From contig JALNYU010000007.1 in the NCBI GenBank assembly GCA_023229645.1, forward strand, positions 1-64,000: DNA of 64,000 nt. The letters are read 5' to 3'. This stretch comes from Nevskia sp. (GTDB taxonomy: Bacteria > Pseudomonadota > Gammaproteobacteria > Nevskiales > Nevskiaceae). Positions 1-8,675 of the stretch are shown piece after piece. How positions within the stretch are numbered: position 1 is the stretch's first letter; every line of letters begins with the position of its first letter. A program made the translations under genes and the position numbers. The notes beneath the pieces were generated by a model, which was given only the letters and a program-made list of their open reading frames with translations, was not told the origin of the DNA and did not search any database.

Positions 1-104
1 CCGACCTGAAAAGGAAACTCATGAAGTACATCCGGCACTACAACAAACAAGCCAAACCCGTAAAGTGGAAATACTTCAATACGTCACGCCGAATCACTAC
101 CTAA
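1..104 (+). mobile_element. C-terminal end of an IS630-family transposase (cut by window edge)
   Basis: Reading from base 3, the frame encodes DLKRKLMKYIRHYNKQAKPV followed by a short Lys/Trp/Arg-rich end and a TAA stop at 102-104. This matches the C-terminus usual for IS630/Tc1-mariner-type transposases, where a 'L.RKL..YI..YN..AKP..W.Y' block follows the last DDE residue. Only about 33 residues are in the window, so integrity cannot be judged. The right inverted repeat should lie within the next tens of bases, but it cannot be named without the left end. Identification rests on motif memory, not on alignment. Confidence 0.7.
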
Positions 105-259
105 TTAATTGTTACAGGCCACTAGCACTCAACTATAGACTTACAGCGGAACAGTAATGGCGCTAACTTTCGACAGCGAATTGCCCTCGCCTCGAAACTT
201 CCACTGATTGTTTTGTCCGTTCCGTTCTCTGTCAAGAATGTGTTTGTAGGCCCCGCTCA

Positions 260-2074
260 TCATCGGCCTTTCTGCTCCTTCAACCACGCATCAACCTGCG
301 CTTCCATGACCGGCAACGGCATCGCGCCCTGGGTCAAAATAACCTTGTGGAATTCACGCAGATCGAATTTATCGCCGAGCGCCGCTTTCGCCCGATCGCG
401 CAATTCCAAGATCTTTAACATGCCGAGTTTGTAACCCAGCGCCTGCCCAGGCCAAACGAGGTAGCGTTCGATTTCCGCCGTCGCTTCCGTTTCAGCCATG
501 CCGGTTTTATCGATGAGATAGGCCAACGCTTGTTCGCGCGTCCAGCGCTTGCGGTGCATACCGGTATCGACCACCAAGCGCACCGCGCGGAACATTTCTG
601 CTTGAAGCCGGCCGAGATTATCGAACGGCTCTTTCTCATAGCCTAATTCCCAGGCAAGCCGTTCGGCGTAAAGCGCCCAGCCTTCAACGTAGGCATTGAA
701 CGGCAACACGGTGCGGAAGATCGGCACGCCCTTCAATTCCTGCGCAATCGAGATCTGGAAATGATGGCCTGGGATCGCTTCGTGATAGGCCAGCGTGCGC
801 ATGCCAAATTTCTCGAGCTCGCCAATCTTGCGTTGATTCACGAAGAACACGCCGGGCCGCGAGCCATCGAGCGCACCGGGTTCGTAATACGCACCGGGCG
901 CGCCGGCCTCCTTGAACGCCGGGATTCCGCGTACCTCCACCCCAAGCTTGGGTCGGACACTAAAATAGGGATCAAGACCAGCATTGACATCATCGATGAT
1001 TTTCTGGAAATCGATCAGACTCTGCTTGCGGCCTTCATCATTGTCCGGATACAAGAACCGCGAATCGCTGCGCAGTGCTGCCATCCGCGCGCCGACAGTG
1101 CCAACTGTAAAACCTTGCTCGCGCAGAATTGTGTCCATCTCCGCTTCGATGCGCGCCACTTCCTTTAGCCCGATCTCGTGAATCGCGTCTGGCGTGAGTT
1201 CAGAGGTGGTTTGCTGCTTCACTGCCCAAGCGTAAAACGCATCGCCATCCGGTAGCGCCCAAACGCCGTTGTTTTCGGTCGCTACACTTTGCAGGCCTTG
1301 AAAATGCGTGATTAGCTTGGCGTAGGCCGGATAAACTGTATTCTGGATCGCATCGCGAACGTCGTTCAACAATGCGTTGCGCTGGCTTTCGGACACATCT
1401 TTGAGTTTGCCGAGTTTCTCAGCAAAGCCGCTATACAGCGGATTTTCTTCGACCGGCTTCGCTACAAATGCCTGCATTTGCGCCAAGGTTTTATCGACGA
1501 CAAATTTCGGTGGGATTAATTTGCGCTGCTGGCGCAATTCCAAGCCTTCTAGAATTTGATCGAATTTAACGCCGAATAATTTGAGGCGCGCAATATAGCT
1601 TTGACCATCGGCTAGCGAGCCGACGGGATGTTGCCCGAGCATAAAGCTTGGCAGCTCGCTTTGTGCGCCAGCAGTTGGGTTCAGTGGATAGTCGTGATAT
1701 TGGAACGGCTCGCCGTCCACCGTATTTTGTAAAAAGAAATCGAGAATATCGTAAGACAGTTGCTGCTGCGGATTAAGCTTTTCGCGGTTGTAGCTATGCA
1801 ACGTCTCTAATTCACTGCGCACGAAGGCGGCAGCTTCATTCTGATGTTTGATTGAGGCATCGCCGAGGCGACGATCAAAATAGCGAATACCCAGCGGATG
1901 CGGCGCTAGGCTGGTGACCAACTCAGGATTGTCGAACGCAAAGCGAACAAAGACGCGGTTGTAGAATAGGTCAATCGAATATGGCCGATAAAAGCCGACA
2001 TTGGCGATCCACGCGCTAGCGCCAACAATCAGCACCAGCACAATACAACCCAGCCATTTTAGAATCTTTTTCAT
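260..2074 (-). CDS. DUF885 family putative zinc metallopeptidase, membrane-anchored
   Basis: The 604-residue protein has an N-terminal hydrophobic anchor (about residues 5-25), so the rest is probably periplasmic. The DUF885 signature is clear: HEAIPGHH at about 431-438 is a HExxH-like zinc site, and YVEGWALYAE (about 462-471) supplies the downstream glutamate, as in other gluzincin-type peptidases. The length is normal for the family. The ATG start is directly followed by a lysine-rich signal, so no trimming is needed. It is transcribed in the same direction as the M2 peptidase upstream but is separated from it by a strong terminator, so it probably has its own promoter. The substrate is unknown; peptidase activity is inferred from the motif. 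Confidence 0.85.
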   Translation of the reverse strand: MKKILKWLGCIVLVLIVGASAWIANVGFYRPYSIDLFYNRVFVRFAFDNPELVTSLAPHPLGIRYFDRRLGDASIKHQNEAAAFVRSELETLHSYNREKLNPQQQLSYDILDFFLQNTVDGEPFQYHDYPLNPTAGAQSELPSFMLGQHPVGSLADGQSYIARLKLFGVKFDQILEGLELRQQRKLIPPKFVVDKTLAQMQAFVAKPVEENPLYSGFAEKLGKLKDVSESQRNALLNDVRDAIQNTVYPAYAKLITHFQGLQSVATENNGVWALPDGDAFYAWAVKQQTTSELTPDAIHEIGLKEVARIEAEMDTILREQGFTVGTVGARMAALRSDSRFLYPDNDEGRKQSLIDFQKIIDDVNAGLDPYFSVRPKLGVEVRGIPAFKEAGAPGAYYEPGALDGSRPGVFFVNQRKIGELEKFGMRTLAYHEAIPGHHFQISIAQELKGVPIFRTVLPFNAYVEGWALYAERLAWELGYEKEPFDNLGRLQAEMFRAVRLVVDTGMHRKRWTREQALAYLIDKTGMAETEATAEIERYLVWPGQALGYKLGMLKILELRDRAKAALGDKFDLREFHKVILTQGAMPLPVMEAQVDAWLKEQKGR

Positions 2075-2090
2075 TGTTGGCCCCTGGCAA

Positions 2091-2133
2091 TAGAAAAGCC
2101 GCGCCGCACGGTTGATATCCGTGCGGCGCGGCT
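2091..2133 (-). terminator. Rho-independent terminator after the M2 peptidase gene
   Basis: A perfect 15-bp stem (2097-2111 with 2119-2133, arms AGCCGCGCCGCACGG and its complement) encloses a 7-base loop. Read on the minus strand it is followed by TTTTCTATT. It lies between the M2 gene stop (2201) and the DUF885 start (2074) and should end the M2 transcript. Confidence 0.85.
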
Positions 2134-2140
2134 AGAGCCT

Positions 2141-2178
2141 GCTAACACCTTGCATGCAGTGTTTGCATCGGTGTTAGC
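2141..2178. repeat. Inverted repeat between M2 gene and its terminator
   Basis: GCTAACACC (2141-2149) and GGTGTTAGC (2170-2178) form a perfect 9-bp stem around a 20-base loop that itself contains TGCATGCA. It could be an mRNA 3'-end protecting hairpin or an operator for the DUF885 gene. No function can be assigned from the sequence. Confidence 0.55.
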
Positions 2179-2200
2179 AAGCACGGAGACATGCGCTTAC

Positions 2201-4189
2201 TTACCGCAGCGAAGCTGTCTGCGCCGGCCCGGCCAAAGCATCAGCCGGGTTTTCCCAGCCGCAGCTTTGTCCTTCATTCTGGGTCTTCAAGTATTCCAAC
2301 AACGGCGCGAAATACTCGGTGATCGCCGAGGCGTCCATCTGCTTGCCGCCCGTCAAAGCTGCCAGCGCTTCCGGCCAAGGCTTAGACGCCCCAAGCTTCA
2401 GCATTTCGGCAAACTTGGCACCCGCTTCCTTACTGCCGTAAATATCGCATTCATACAATGGCCCGGTGAAGCCGGCGGCATCGCATAGCGCTTTGTGGAA
2501 TTGGAACTGGATAATGAAACTGAGGAAATAACGCGTGTACGGCGTATTGCCCGGCACGTGGTATTTCGCCCCCGGGTCGAAATCTTCCTCAGTCCGCGCT
2601 AGCGGTGGTGCAATACCCTGGTAGCTTTCACGCAGCTGCCACCAACCCTTGTTGTAGTCTTCCGGTTTGATTTCACCGGAGAACACTTTCCAGCGCCATT
2701 GGTCGATCAGCTTGCCGAACGGCAGGAACGCGATCTTATCCAGCGCTCGCTTCATCTGGGCGTTGATCAGCGCCTTCTGGTCTTCCTTCACATCTTTAAC
2801 CAAGCCGATTTTCTGCAAATGCTTCGGTGTGATCGAGAGCGTAATGGTGTCGCCGATCGCTTCGTGGAAACCATCGTGCGCGCCCTGCTGGAACAGCGGC
2901 GGCTGGCCGTTGTACATCATGAAGTAGTAGACGTGGCCAAGCTCGTGGTGGATCGTCGTTAGATCTTCTTCGTCCGGCTTGATGCACATCTTGATCCGAA
3001 CATCGCCGTTTTGATCAAGATCCCAAGCGCTGGCGTGGCAGACCACGTCGCGGTCACGCGGACGTGTCAGCATCGACTTCTTCCAGAACGACTCCGGCAG
3101 ACTTGGAAAGCCGATCGAGGTGTAGAAGTCTTCGGCGGTCTTCGCCATCGCGACCGATTCGTCGGCGTCAGCGTCATGCCCGAGCGCCACCAATTGTTCC
3201 GGCGTCGGCTTCGCTTTCGGATATTTCTCGCTCAATAATTTTTTGAAGGTGGCGTCACGCTGCGCTTTTAAAGCTGAGCTGACGTCGAGGCTGCCGACGC
3301 CCGGATACGGCTCAACTTGCGAGTAGATGTTGCTCCACTCTTGTGCCCACATATTGCCCAGCAGCTGCGCCGGAATCAGGCCGTTCTTCGGCACCACCGC
3401 ATCGCCATACTTCGTGTTCAACTTGGCGCGCACATAACAATGCAGCTGCTCATACAGCGGCTTGACTTGGCCCCAGAGGCGTTCAGTCTCGGCGCTGAAT
3501 TCTTCTGGCGTCATGTCGTAGCCGGCACGCCACATTTGGCCGAGATCCTTAAAGCCAAGCTCTGAGGCCCCTTCGTTGGCGAGCTCGGTGAAGCGCACAT
3601 AATCTTTCCGCATGCCGCGGCCCACAGTGTGCCAGCCAGCCCACGCGTCGGCGCGGGCTGCCGGGGTTTGCGCGGGATCGTCGATGACTTTTTCCAGATC
3701 ATCCAGCGTCAGGCATTCCGTTTTGCCGGGGGGGCAGTACTTACCGGCGCCGTAAGCGCCGTCCATGCGGGATGCGATCTGCGTTAACTCTTCGAGCTTC
3801 TTCGGATCGCTCGGGGCGGGTAGCGAAGTCGAAATCTTCAGCAATAGCAACTGCCGGACAACGTCCGGCGCGATGCCTTCCAAGCCGACGAATTTCTTCG
3901 ACGCCTCAACTTGCTCCGATAAGCGCGCGAGGCCACGCTCATTCTGCTTGGACTCAAGCAACTGCGTGTCGTCAGTGATGTAGGTCGCCTTGACCCAACT
4001 CGCTGCGGTCTGCTCTGCGTAGTATTTCTTGTAGTCGTCGTTGACGCTGGCGATGAATTTGTCAGCGTCGGCCGAGGTGATCGTCGGCGCGGCTGGGGGC
4101 GCTGGCGCCGCGACCGGCGCCGGTGCTGGCGCACCGCCGCAGGCGCTGAGGCCGAGCACGAGGCTGACTGGGATTAATGTCTTGCGCAT
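2201..4189 (-). CDS. Peptidase family M2 (angiotensin-converting enzyme-like) lipoprotein
   Basis: A 662-residue zinc dipeptidyl carboxypeptidase of family M2. Starting at the ATG at 4189 gives MRKTLIPVSLVLGLSACGG, a signal peptide with lipobox LSAC, which is why this start is preferred over one 14 codons upstream. An Ala/Pro linker follows the lipidated cysteine. The zinc motif HHELGH lies at about 414-419 and the third ligand sits in HEAIGD about 24 residues later, as in ACE. It is probably anchored to the outer membrane facing the periplasm, trimming dipeptides from peptides for nutrition. It is divergent from plsB across a 366-bp gap and ends at a strong terminator. Confidence 0.92.
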   Translation of the reverse strand: MRKTLIPVSLVLGLSACGGAPAPAPVAAPAPPAAPTITSADADKFIASVNDDYKKYYAEQTAASWVKATYITDDTQLLESKQNERGLARLSEQVEASKKFVGLEGIAPDVVRQLLLLKISTSLPAPSDPKKLEELTQIASRMDGAYGAGKYCPPGKTECLTLDDLEKVIDDPAQTPAARADAWAGWHTVGRGMRKDYVRFTELANEGASELGFKDLGQMWRAGYDMTPEEFSAETERLWGQVKPLYEQLHCYVRAKLNTKYGDAVVPKNGLIPAQLLGNMWAQEWSNIYSQVEPYPGVGSLDVSSALKAQRDATFKKLLSEKYPKAKPTPEQLVALGHDADADESVAMAKTAEDFYTSIGFPSLPESFWKKSMLTRPRDRDVVCHASAWDLDQNGDVRIKMCIKPDEEDLTTIHHELGHVYYFMMYNGQPPLFQQGAHDGFHEAIGDTITLSITPKHLQKIGLVKDVKEDQKALINAQMKRALDKIAFLPFGKLIDQWRWKVFSGEIKPEDYNKGWWQLRESYQGIAPPLARTEEDFDPGAKYHVPGNTPYTRYFLSFIIQFQFHKALCDAAGFTGPLYECDIYGSKEAGAKFAEMLKLGASKPWPEALAALTGGKQMDASAITEYFAPLLEYLKTQNEGQSCGWENPADALAGPAQTASLR

Positions 4190-4445
4190 ATCGGATTCCG
4201 AAAAATGGTGGCTGAATGGCGGGCTTCCCACCTCGCCGGCCGACCACAGTCCGACACGGCAGATGGCGCCGGAACCGCCCGGCAGCCGCGCGCTGAACGC
4301 ATTTGCACTAGCGAAGCGCCGAACGACCGGCGAAACTGCCGGTGGCGCGAGCGCTCGCCCAATAAGTCACTATGGCGGTCAGATGCGGCGGCGGTCAATC
4401 CACGCCGCCTTACTAGGCTGCTGCAGCGCAACACCCGCGGCACCC

Positions 4446-4451
4446 TATAAT
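4446..4451 (+). promoter_or_regulatory. Candidate -10 element for plsB
   Basis: A consensus TATAAT stands in otherwise GC-rich DNA upstream of plsB. The -35 region 17 bases upstream is poor. The expected transcription start (about 7 bases downstream) falls on the ATG of the small reading frame at 4458, so the message could be leaderless. The remainder of the 4190-4445 gap shows nothing else I can name. Confidence 0.5.
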
Positions 4452-4457
4452 CAAAAT

Positions 4458-4559
4458 ATGAACTCACTTTTCTCAAAGCGATCGCGTCTGGCCCTGCTAT
4501 TAGGGCACCGTTGCGATCACGCCAGCGCTAGCATCTACGGCAGCGGTAAGCGGCCGTGA
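4458..4559 (+). CDS. Possible 33-codon upstream ORF coupled to plsB
   Basis: ATG at 4458 opens a 33-codon frame (begins MNSLFSKRSRLALLLG) whose TGA at 4557-4559 overlaps the GTG start of plsB as GTGA. The 4-base overlap is the usual geometry for translational coupling. The ATG sits where the TATAAT at 4446 would start transcription. There is no ribosome-binding site before plsB other than this arrangement. Whether the peptide is made is unknown; the evidence is position only, and chance is possible in a short GC-rich leader. Confidence 0.35.
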   Translation: MNSLFSKRSRLALLLGHRCDHASASIYGSGKRP

Positions 4560-7105
4560 AAGAGGCTTGGAACGCGTTTGCCTACGCGCTGGTGCACTGG
4601 CTACTGCGGCCGGTCATCCGCTGGATGAGGTATCGGGTAACGCCGGAACCCTTAGTCGACACTTTAAAACTCGATCCAACACGGCCGGTTTGCTATGTGC
4701 TGCCGCAACGCAGCTGGATCGATCTCTTCGCACTCGAGCGGATCTGCCGCGAACAAGGCCTGCCGCGCCCGCACCGCACGGGTAGTTCGCTGCCGACAGT
4801 CGACCGCGCCGGGCTGCTGTACTTGCCAGTGCTGTTGGAAACCTTCAGCAAGGGCCGAACGCCGAATAGCAATCTGGCCAATCTGCTAACACGCGCCGCG
4901 GAAAACGCCGAGTACGATGCCCAAATCGTACCGGTATCGATCTTCTGGGGCCGAGATCCAGGACAAGAAACCTCGCTGTTCAAGCTTATTTTTGCCGACA
5001 GCGTGCAGGCTGGCCACGTTCGCAAGCTGTTTATTTTGTTGGTCAACGGCCGCAACGTGTTGGGTCATTTTGGCTTGCCTTTGTCGTTCCGGGACTATCT
5101 GATCAGTTCGGCAAAAGGCGTTTCCGCGGACGGCCTCCCGCCAGAGCCGATGCGCTTGGCACGGGCGCTGCCGCGCGCGCTGCACTTCCACTTCCTCCGC
5201 GCCCGTACCGCCGCGCTCGGGCCGACGCTGCTGCGGCGCAGCGTCGTCATCAACGGCGTGCTGAACTCCGACACCGTTAGGCAGGCTATCGAATCGGAGG
5301 CGAAGCGAAAGAAGCTGACGCTGGAGCAGGCCGAAACGCGGGCGCGGCGTCACGCCGAAGAAGTCGCAGCCGACTACTCCTCGGCCGCGGTACGCTTTGG
5401 CGAACGCATCCTGCGGATGCTGTGGAACCGGGTATTCAAAGGGGTTGACGTCCAGGGTTTAGAGCGCGTGCGCTCGCTGGCGCAAACACACGAAATTCTT
5501 TATCTGCCTTCGCACCGCAGCCACGCCGACTACCTGCTGCTGTCTTACGTTTTATACAGCGCCGGATTGGTGCCGCCGCACATTGCCGCGGGCATCAATC
5601 TAAACTTCTGGCCAGTTGGCGGCTTTTTGCGCCGCGGCGGCGCGTTTTATATGCGCCGAAAATTTACTGGCGATCCACTCTACACCGCAGTGTTCCGTGC
5701 GTACGTGGATGGCTTAATCCGACGCGGCTATTCAATCGAGTTCTTCCCCGAGGGTGGGCGCTCACGCACCGGCCGCTTACTGCGGCCGAAAACCGGGCTA
5801 TTGGCAATGGTTGCCGAATCCGGGCTGCGTTCGCGGGCGCGCAAAGTGGCGATGGTGCCGGTCTACGTTGGCTACGACAAAGTCTGGGAAGTCGGGAGCT
5901 ATTTCAAGGAATTGCGTGGCGGTCGCAAGCAAAGCGAATCGGCCGAAGCGCTGCTGAAAGCAACCAAGATCCTCGGCAAGTCGTACGGCAAGGCCTACGT
6001 CAATTTCGGCGAACCGATCATCCTTCAGGACCACGCCGACACCTACCTGCCGGGCTGGCGCGAAGCGATCGCCACCAATCCCGACGTCCGACCAACCGGC
6101 TTCACGCTCTGGATTCGGCAGTTGGCGATGGAGCACATGCGGCGCATCAACGCTGCGGCCGTCGCCAGCCCGGTCGGGCTTGCCGCCTGTGCCCTACTAG
6201 CGGCGCCACAGCGCGCGGCGACCGAAGACGAGCTCGTCGATCAAGTCGGTCATTTTGTCGATCTGCTGCAAGCTTGGCCAGGTCATACGCAGCTGATGCT
6301 GCCGACGCCAGATCCGCGCGCGATACTCGAATGGGCGGCGCCAATTGCTGGCCTGCAGCGGGTAAAGCATCCCTGGGGCGATCTATTAGTCGCAGCCGGC
6401 CGAGCCGGCGTGTTGTTGACGTACAACCGCAATAACATCCAACATCTTTTTGCACTACCCGCACTGGTTGCTGCGTTTTTCCGCACCCGCGGCATATTGT
6501 CAGATGAAGCCATTCTCACCGGCTGCCGCGCGCTCTACCCCTTTTTACGCAACGAATTCTTTTTGCCGTGGCCGCTGGCGGAATGCGAAACGATCACCCG
6601 CGGCTACTTGGAACGCATGCTCAGCTCCGGCCTGCTAACCCGTGAGGCAGATGGCCGCTTGCGCCGCCCAGACGTTAGCAGTTCGGCCTACTCAAGCTTC
6701 ACCGCGCTCGGCCGCGTGCTCGGCGAAACGTTGGAGCGGCATGCGATGGCGGTACTGCTGCTGACCGAAGAACGCAAGCGCGGCCAGGAGCTGCGGCGCG
6801 AGAAATTCGAGAACGACTGCCGTTTGCTGGCCGAACGCATGGCCGTGCTGACGGGCCGTGAAGCGCCGGAATTTTTCGATAAAACGCTGTTTGCGGCCTA
6901 TCTCGACACCCTAATCGAAGTTGGCGTTGTGACCGAAGGCGAACAGGGCTTGTTGAATGTCGACGTGAAATGCGAACGCATCGCCGAACGCTCGGTCGAA
7001 CTGCTCAGCGACGAAACTCGGCAAATGCTGCTGCAATTGCTCGCGCGTCGTCAGGCGCCGGCCGCCATCGCTGCAATCACGACGGAAACAAAGCCTGGGC
7101 TATAA
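4556..7105 (+). CDS. plsB: Glycerol-3-phosphate 1-O-acyltransferase
   Basis: PlsB acylates sn-glycerol-3-phosphate at position 1, the first step of phospholipid synthesis, at the inner membrane. The 849-residue length fits the family. Acyltransferase motif I HRSHADY (HX4D, about 320-325), the following VPPHIAAGINLNFWP block, the phosphate-binding FFPEGGRSRTGRLL motif and the C-terminal EFFDK block are all present as in the E. coli enzyme. The GTG start overlaps the stop of a small upstream frame. The stop codon is part of a TATAAT that may serve the next gene. It is divergent from the M2 peptidase gene. Confidence 0.97.
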   Translation: MKEAWNAFAYALVHWLLRPVIRWMRYRVTPEPLVDTLKLDPTRPVCYVLPQRSWIDLFALERICREQGLPRPHRTGSSLPTVDRAGLLYLPVLLETFSKGRTPNSNLANLLTRAAENAEYDAQIVPVSIFWGRDPGQETSLFKLIFADSVQAGHVRKLFILLVNGRNVLGHFGLPLSFRDYLISSAKGVSADGLPPEPMRLARALPRALHFHFLRARTAALGPTLLRRSVVINGVLNSDTVRQAIESEAKRKKLTLEQAETRARRHAEEVAADYSSAAVRFGERILRMLWNRVFKGVDVQGLERVRSLAQTHEILYLPSHRSHADYLLLSYVLYSAGLVPPHIAAGINLNFWPVGGFLRRGGAFYMRRKFTGDPLYTAVFRAYVDGLIRRGYSIEFFPEGGRSRTGRLLRPKTGLLAMVAESGLRSRARKVAMVPVYVGYDKVWEVGSYFKELRGGRKQSESAEALLKATKILGKSYGKAYVNFGEPIILQDHADTYLPGWREAIATNPDVRPTGFTLWIRQLAMEHMRRINAAAVASPVGLAACALLAAPQRAATEDELVDQVGHFVDLLQAWPGHTQLMLPTPDPRAILEWAAPIAGLQRVKHPWGDLLVAAGRAGVLLTYNRNNIQHLFALPALVAAFFRTRGILSDEAILTGCRALYPFLRNEFFLPWPLAECETITRGYLERMLSSGLLTREADGRLRRPDVSSSAYSSFTALGRVLGETLERHAMAVLLLTEERKRGQELRREKFENDCRLLAERMAVLTGREAPEFFDKTLFAAYLDTLIEVGVVTEGEQGLLNVDVKCERIAERSVELLSDETRQMLLQLLARRQAPAAIAAITTETKPGL

Positions 7106-7106
7106 T
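7101..7106 (+). promoter_or_regulatory. Candidate -10 element for the FKBP gene
   Basis: TATAAT overlaps the plsB stop codon, 77 bases before the FKBP start. No good -35 hexamer stands at 16-18 bases upstream. The gap to the FKBP start is long enough for a separate 5' leader. Confidence 0.4.
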
Positions 7107-7177
7107 CGTGTAGCGAGAAAGAACACAGCCCTTTTCGTCCGCCACCCATTAATTTTCTTCCGATAGGATTCCTACAC

Positions 7178-7960
7178 ATGTTCAAACCCACTCGCGTGCT
7201 GCTGCTCGTTGCCAGCGCCGCGTTCGCCGTCGCCTGCTCCAAGCCGGCCACCGAAAACAAAGATGCTCCGGCCGACAACTCCGATCTGACCACCGACGCG
7301 CAAAAGTTCGGCTACTCGATTGGGGTCGACCTCGGCCATTCGCTGGCCCAGGTCAAGGACGCCGTTGACATCAAGGCGCTGGAAAAAGGCCTAGAAGAAG
7401 TCGCCGCCGGCAAGCCGGCCCGTCTCGACGACAAGGCCCGCGAAGAAATCAAGAATTCCGTCGCCAAAACCTTGCAGGACAAGCAGCTCGCCGATCGCGC
7501 CGCAAAAGCGACGCAGGCGGAAGAAGACGGCAAGAAGTTCCTCGCCGAAAACGCCACCAAGGAAGGCGTCAAGACCACCGCATCGGGCCTGCAATACATT
7601 GTCGAAAAAGAAGGCGATGGCGCGGCACCGACGCCGTCGGACAAAGTCACCGTCAACTACAAGGGCACGCTGCTGAACGGCGAGACCTTTGATAGCTCGT
7701 ACGATCGCGGCCAGCCGGTCACATTCCCGCTCGGCAACGTCATCCCGGGTTGGACCGAAGGCCTGCAGCTGATGAAAGCGGGCGGCAAGACCAAGTTCTT
7801 CATCCCGGCGGCGCTGGCTTACGGCGAACGCGGCGCGGGCGGCAAGATCGGTGCAAATGAAACCCTAATTTTCGAAGTTGAGCTGATCAGCGTCGAAAAG
7901 GGCGAAGCGCCGGCTGAAGCCCCGAAAGAAGCGCCCAAAAAAGGCGCGAAGAGCAAGTAA
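7178..7960 (+). CDS. FKBP-type peptidyl-prolyl isomerase lipoprotein (Mip/FkpA-like)
   Basis: A 260-residue periplasmic folding catalyst. It has a signal peptide ending in the lipobox VACS (Cys about 20), a helical N-terminal dimerisation domain starting 'DLTTDAQKFGYSIGVDLGHSL' (about 35-130), and an FKBP domain (about 140-235) with VTVNYKGTLLNGETFDSSYD, the VIPGWTEGLQLM active-site block and a YGERGAGGKIGANETLIFEVEL end. A Lys/Ala/Pro-rich tail closes it. It catalyses cis-trans isomerisation of proline bonds in envelope proteins. A textbook terminator follows, so it is probably transcribed alone from its own promoter. Confidence 0.95.
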   Translation: MFKPTRVLLLVASAAFAVACSKPATENKDAPADNSDLTTDAQKFGYSIGVDLGHSLAQVKDAVDIKALEKGLEEVAAGKPARLDDKAREEIKNSVAKTLQDKQLADRAAKATQAEEDGKKFLAENATKEGVKTTASGLQYIVEKEGDGAAPTPSDKVTVNYKGTLLNGETFDSSYDRGQPVTFPLGNVIPGWTEGLQLMKAGGKTKFFIPAALAYGERGAGGKIGANETLIFEVELISVEKGEAPAEAPKEAPKKGAKSK

Positions 7961-7994
7961 TCAAACGCTTGCGCCAACGCGCAGCGCTTGGCAG

Positions 7995-8020
7995 AAAGCC
8001 CGGGAAACCGGGCTTTTTTT
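7995..8020 (+). terminator. Rho-independent terminator after FKBP gene
   Basis: The stem AAAGCCCGG / CCGGGCTTT (7995-8003 with 8008-8016) with a GAAA tetraloop runs into a T tract up to 8020. It sits 34 bases after the FKBP stop codon. Confidence 0.93.
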
Positions 8021-8073
8021 GTTGGGGGCGGCTCGGATAAAAGCAGCGCCGCGCTGTTAGCCACGCGCTACGG

Positions 8074-8505
8074 CTAATTGCAGGTCAGCTCTGATTCCTT
8101 CTTCGCTTTGTCGAGTTCAGCGTTGAACTCTTCATCCGTGTAGCGCGCCGGCTGGCCATCCGGCCCGGTTTTAAACAGACGCCGCGCCGTTTTTTCTTCG
8201 AGAAAGGTAATTCGTTCGCGCGCTTTCGCGCAGCGCTCCAGCGTTTCAGCCTTGAGCTTTAGCCCCGCTTCGCGCGTTTTGTTCAACTCTCCACCGACCT
8301 TTTCGGCAGCCTTCTGTGCGGCGCTCGCCGCGTTTGCACTCGCGGGCGGCGACGAGACTTCCGGCGTGATCCGCTTATACGCGGCGTCCGCGGGCGGATC
8401 TTGGGAAAAGTGGGTGACGCCGTTTTTGTCGACCCAGCGATAGATTTCTCCGCCAAAGGCCAGCACGGGCAAGCTGCAAAAAATCGGAATCAGTAATAAT
8501 TTCAT
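8074..8505 (-). CDS. DUF4124 domain secreted protein
   Basis: A 143-residue protein with a signal peptide (MKLLLIPIFCSLPVLAFGG) and an N-terminal DUF4124 module containing IYRWVDKNGVTHFSQDPP, the hallmark of this small domain. A helical, charged region (about 60-110) with coiled-coil character follows, ending in a final Cys. DUF4124 proteins are widespread in proteobacterial envelopes with no established activity. It is convergent with the FKBP gene, whose terminator lies between them. The start is supported by the signal peptide. Confidence 0.85.
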   Translation of the reverse strand: MKLLLIPIFCSLPVLAFGGEIYRWVDKNGVTHFSQDPPADAAYKRITPEVSSPPASANAASAAQKAAEKVGGELNKTREAGLKLKAETLERCAKARERITFLEEKTARRLFKTGPDGQPARYTDEEFNAELDKAKKESELTCN

Positions 8506-8675
8506 GCCGACAGTGTAGGTAAGGCTACCGACGTAGACAACGCAGTAAGCCCAACGGCAGGAATGAGCCGCATGAGCCTAATCCCGACCAATCGGGCCCG
8601 AACATTCACGCGAATGCACTTGCAGCAATACGCTCTGGTACTTTACCGTGCGTTGACAACCTTGATATCCGTTCC

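Noticed and set aside
4041..4457. Long plus-strand frame running into the small frame before plsB
   Set aside because: Most of it is antisense to the M2 peptidase gene. Only the last 33 codons after the TATAAT have any positional support.
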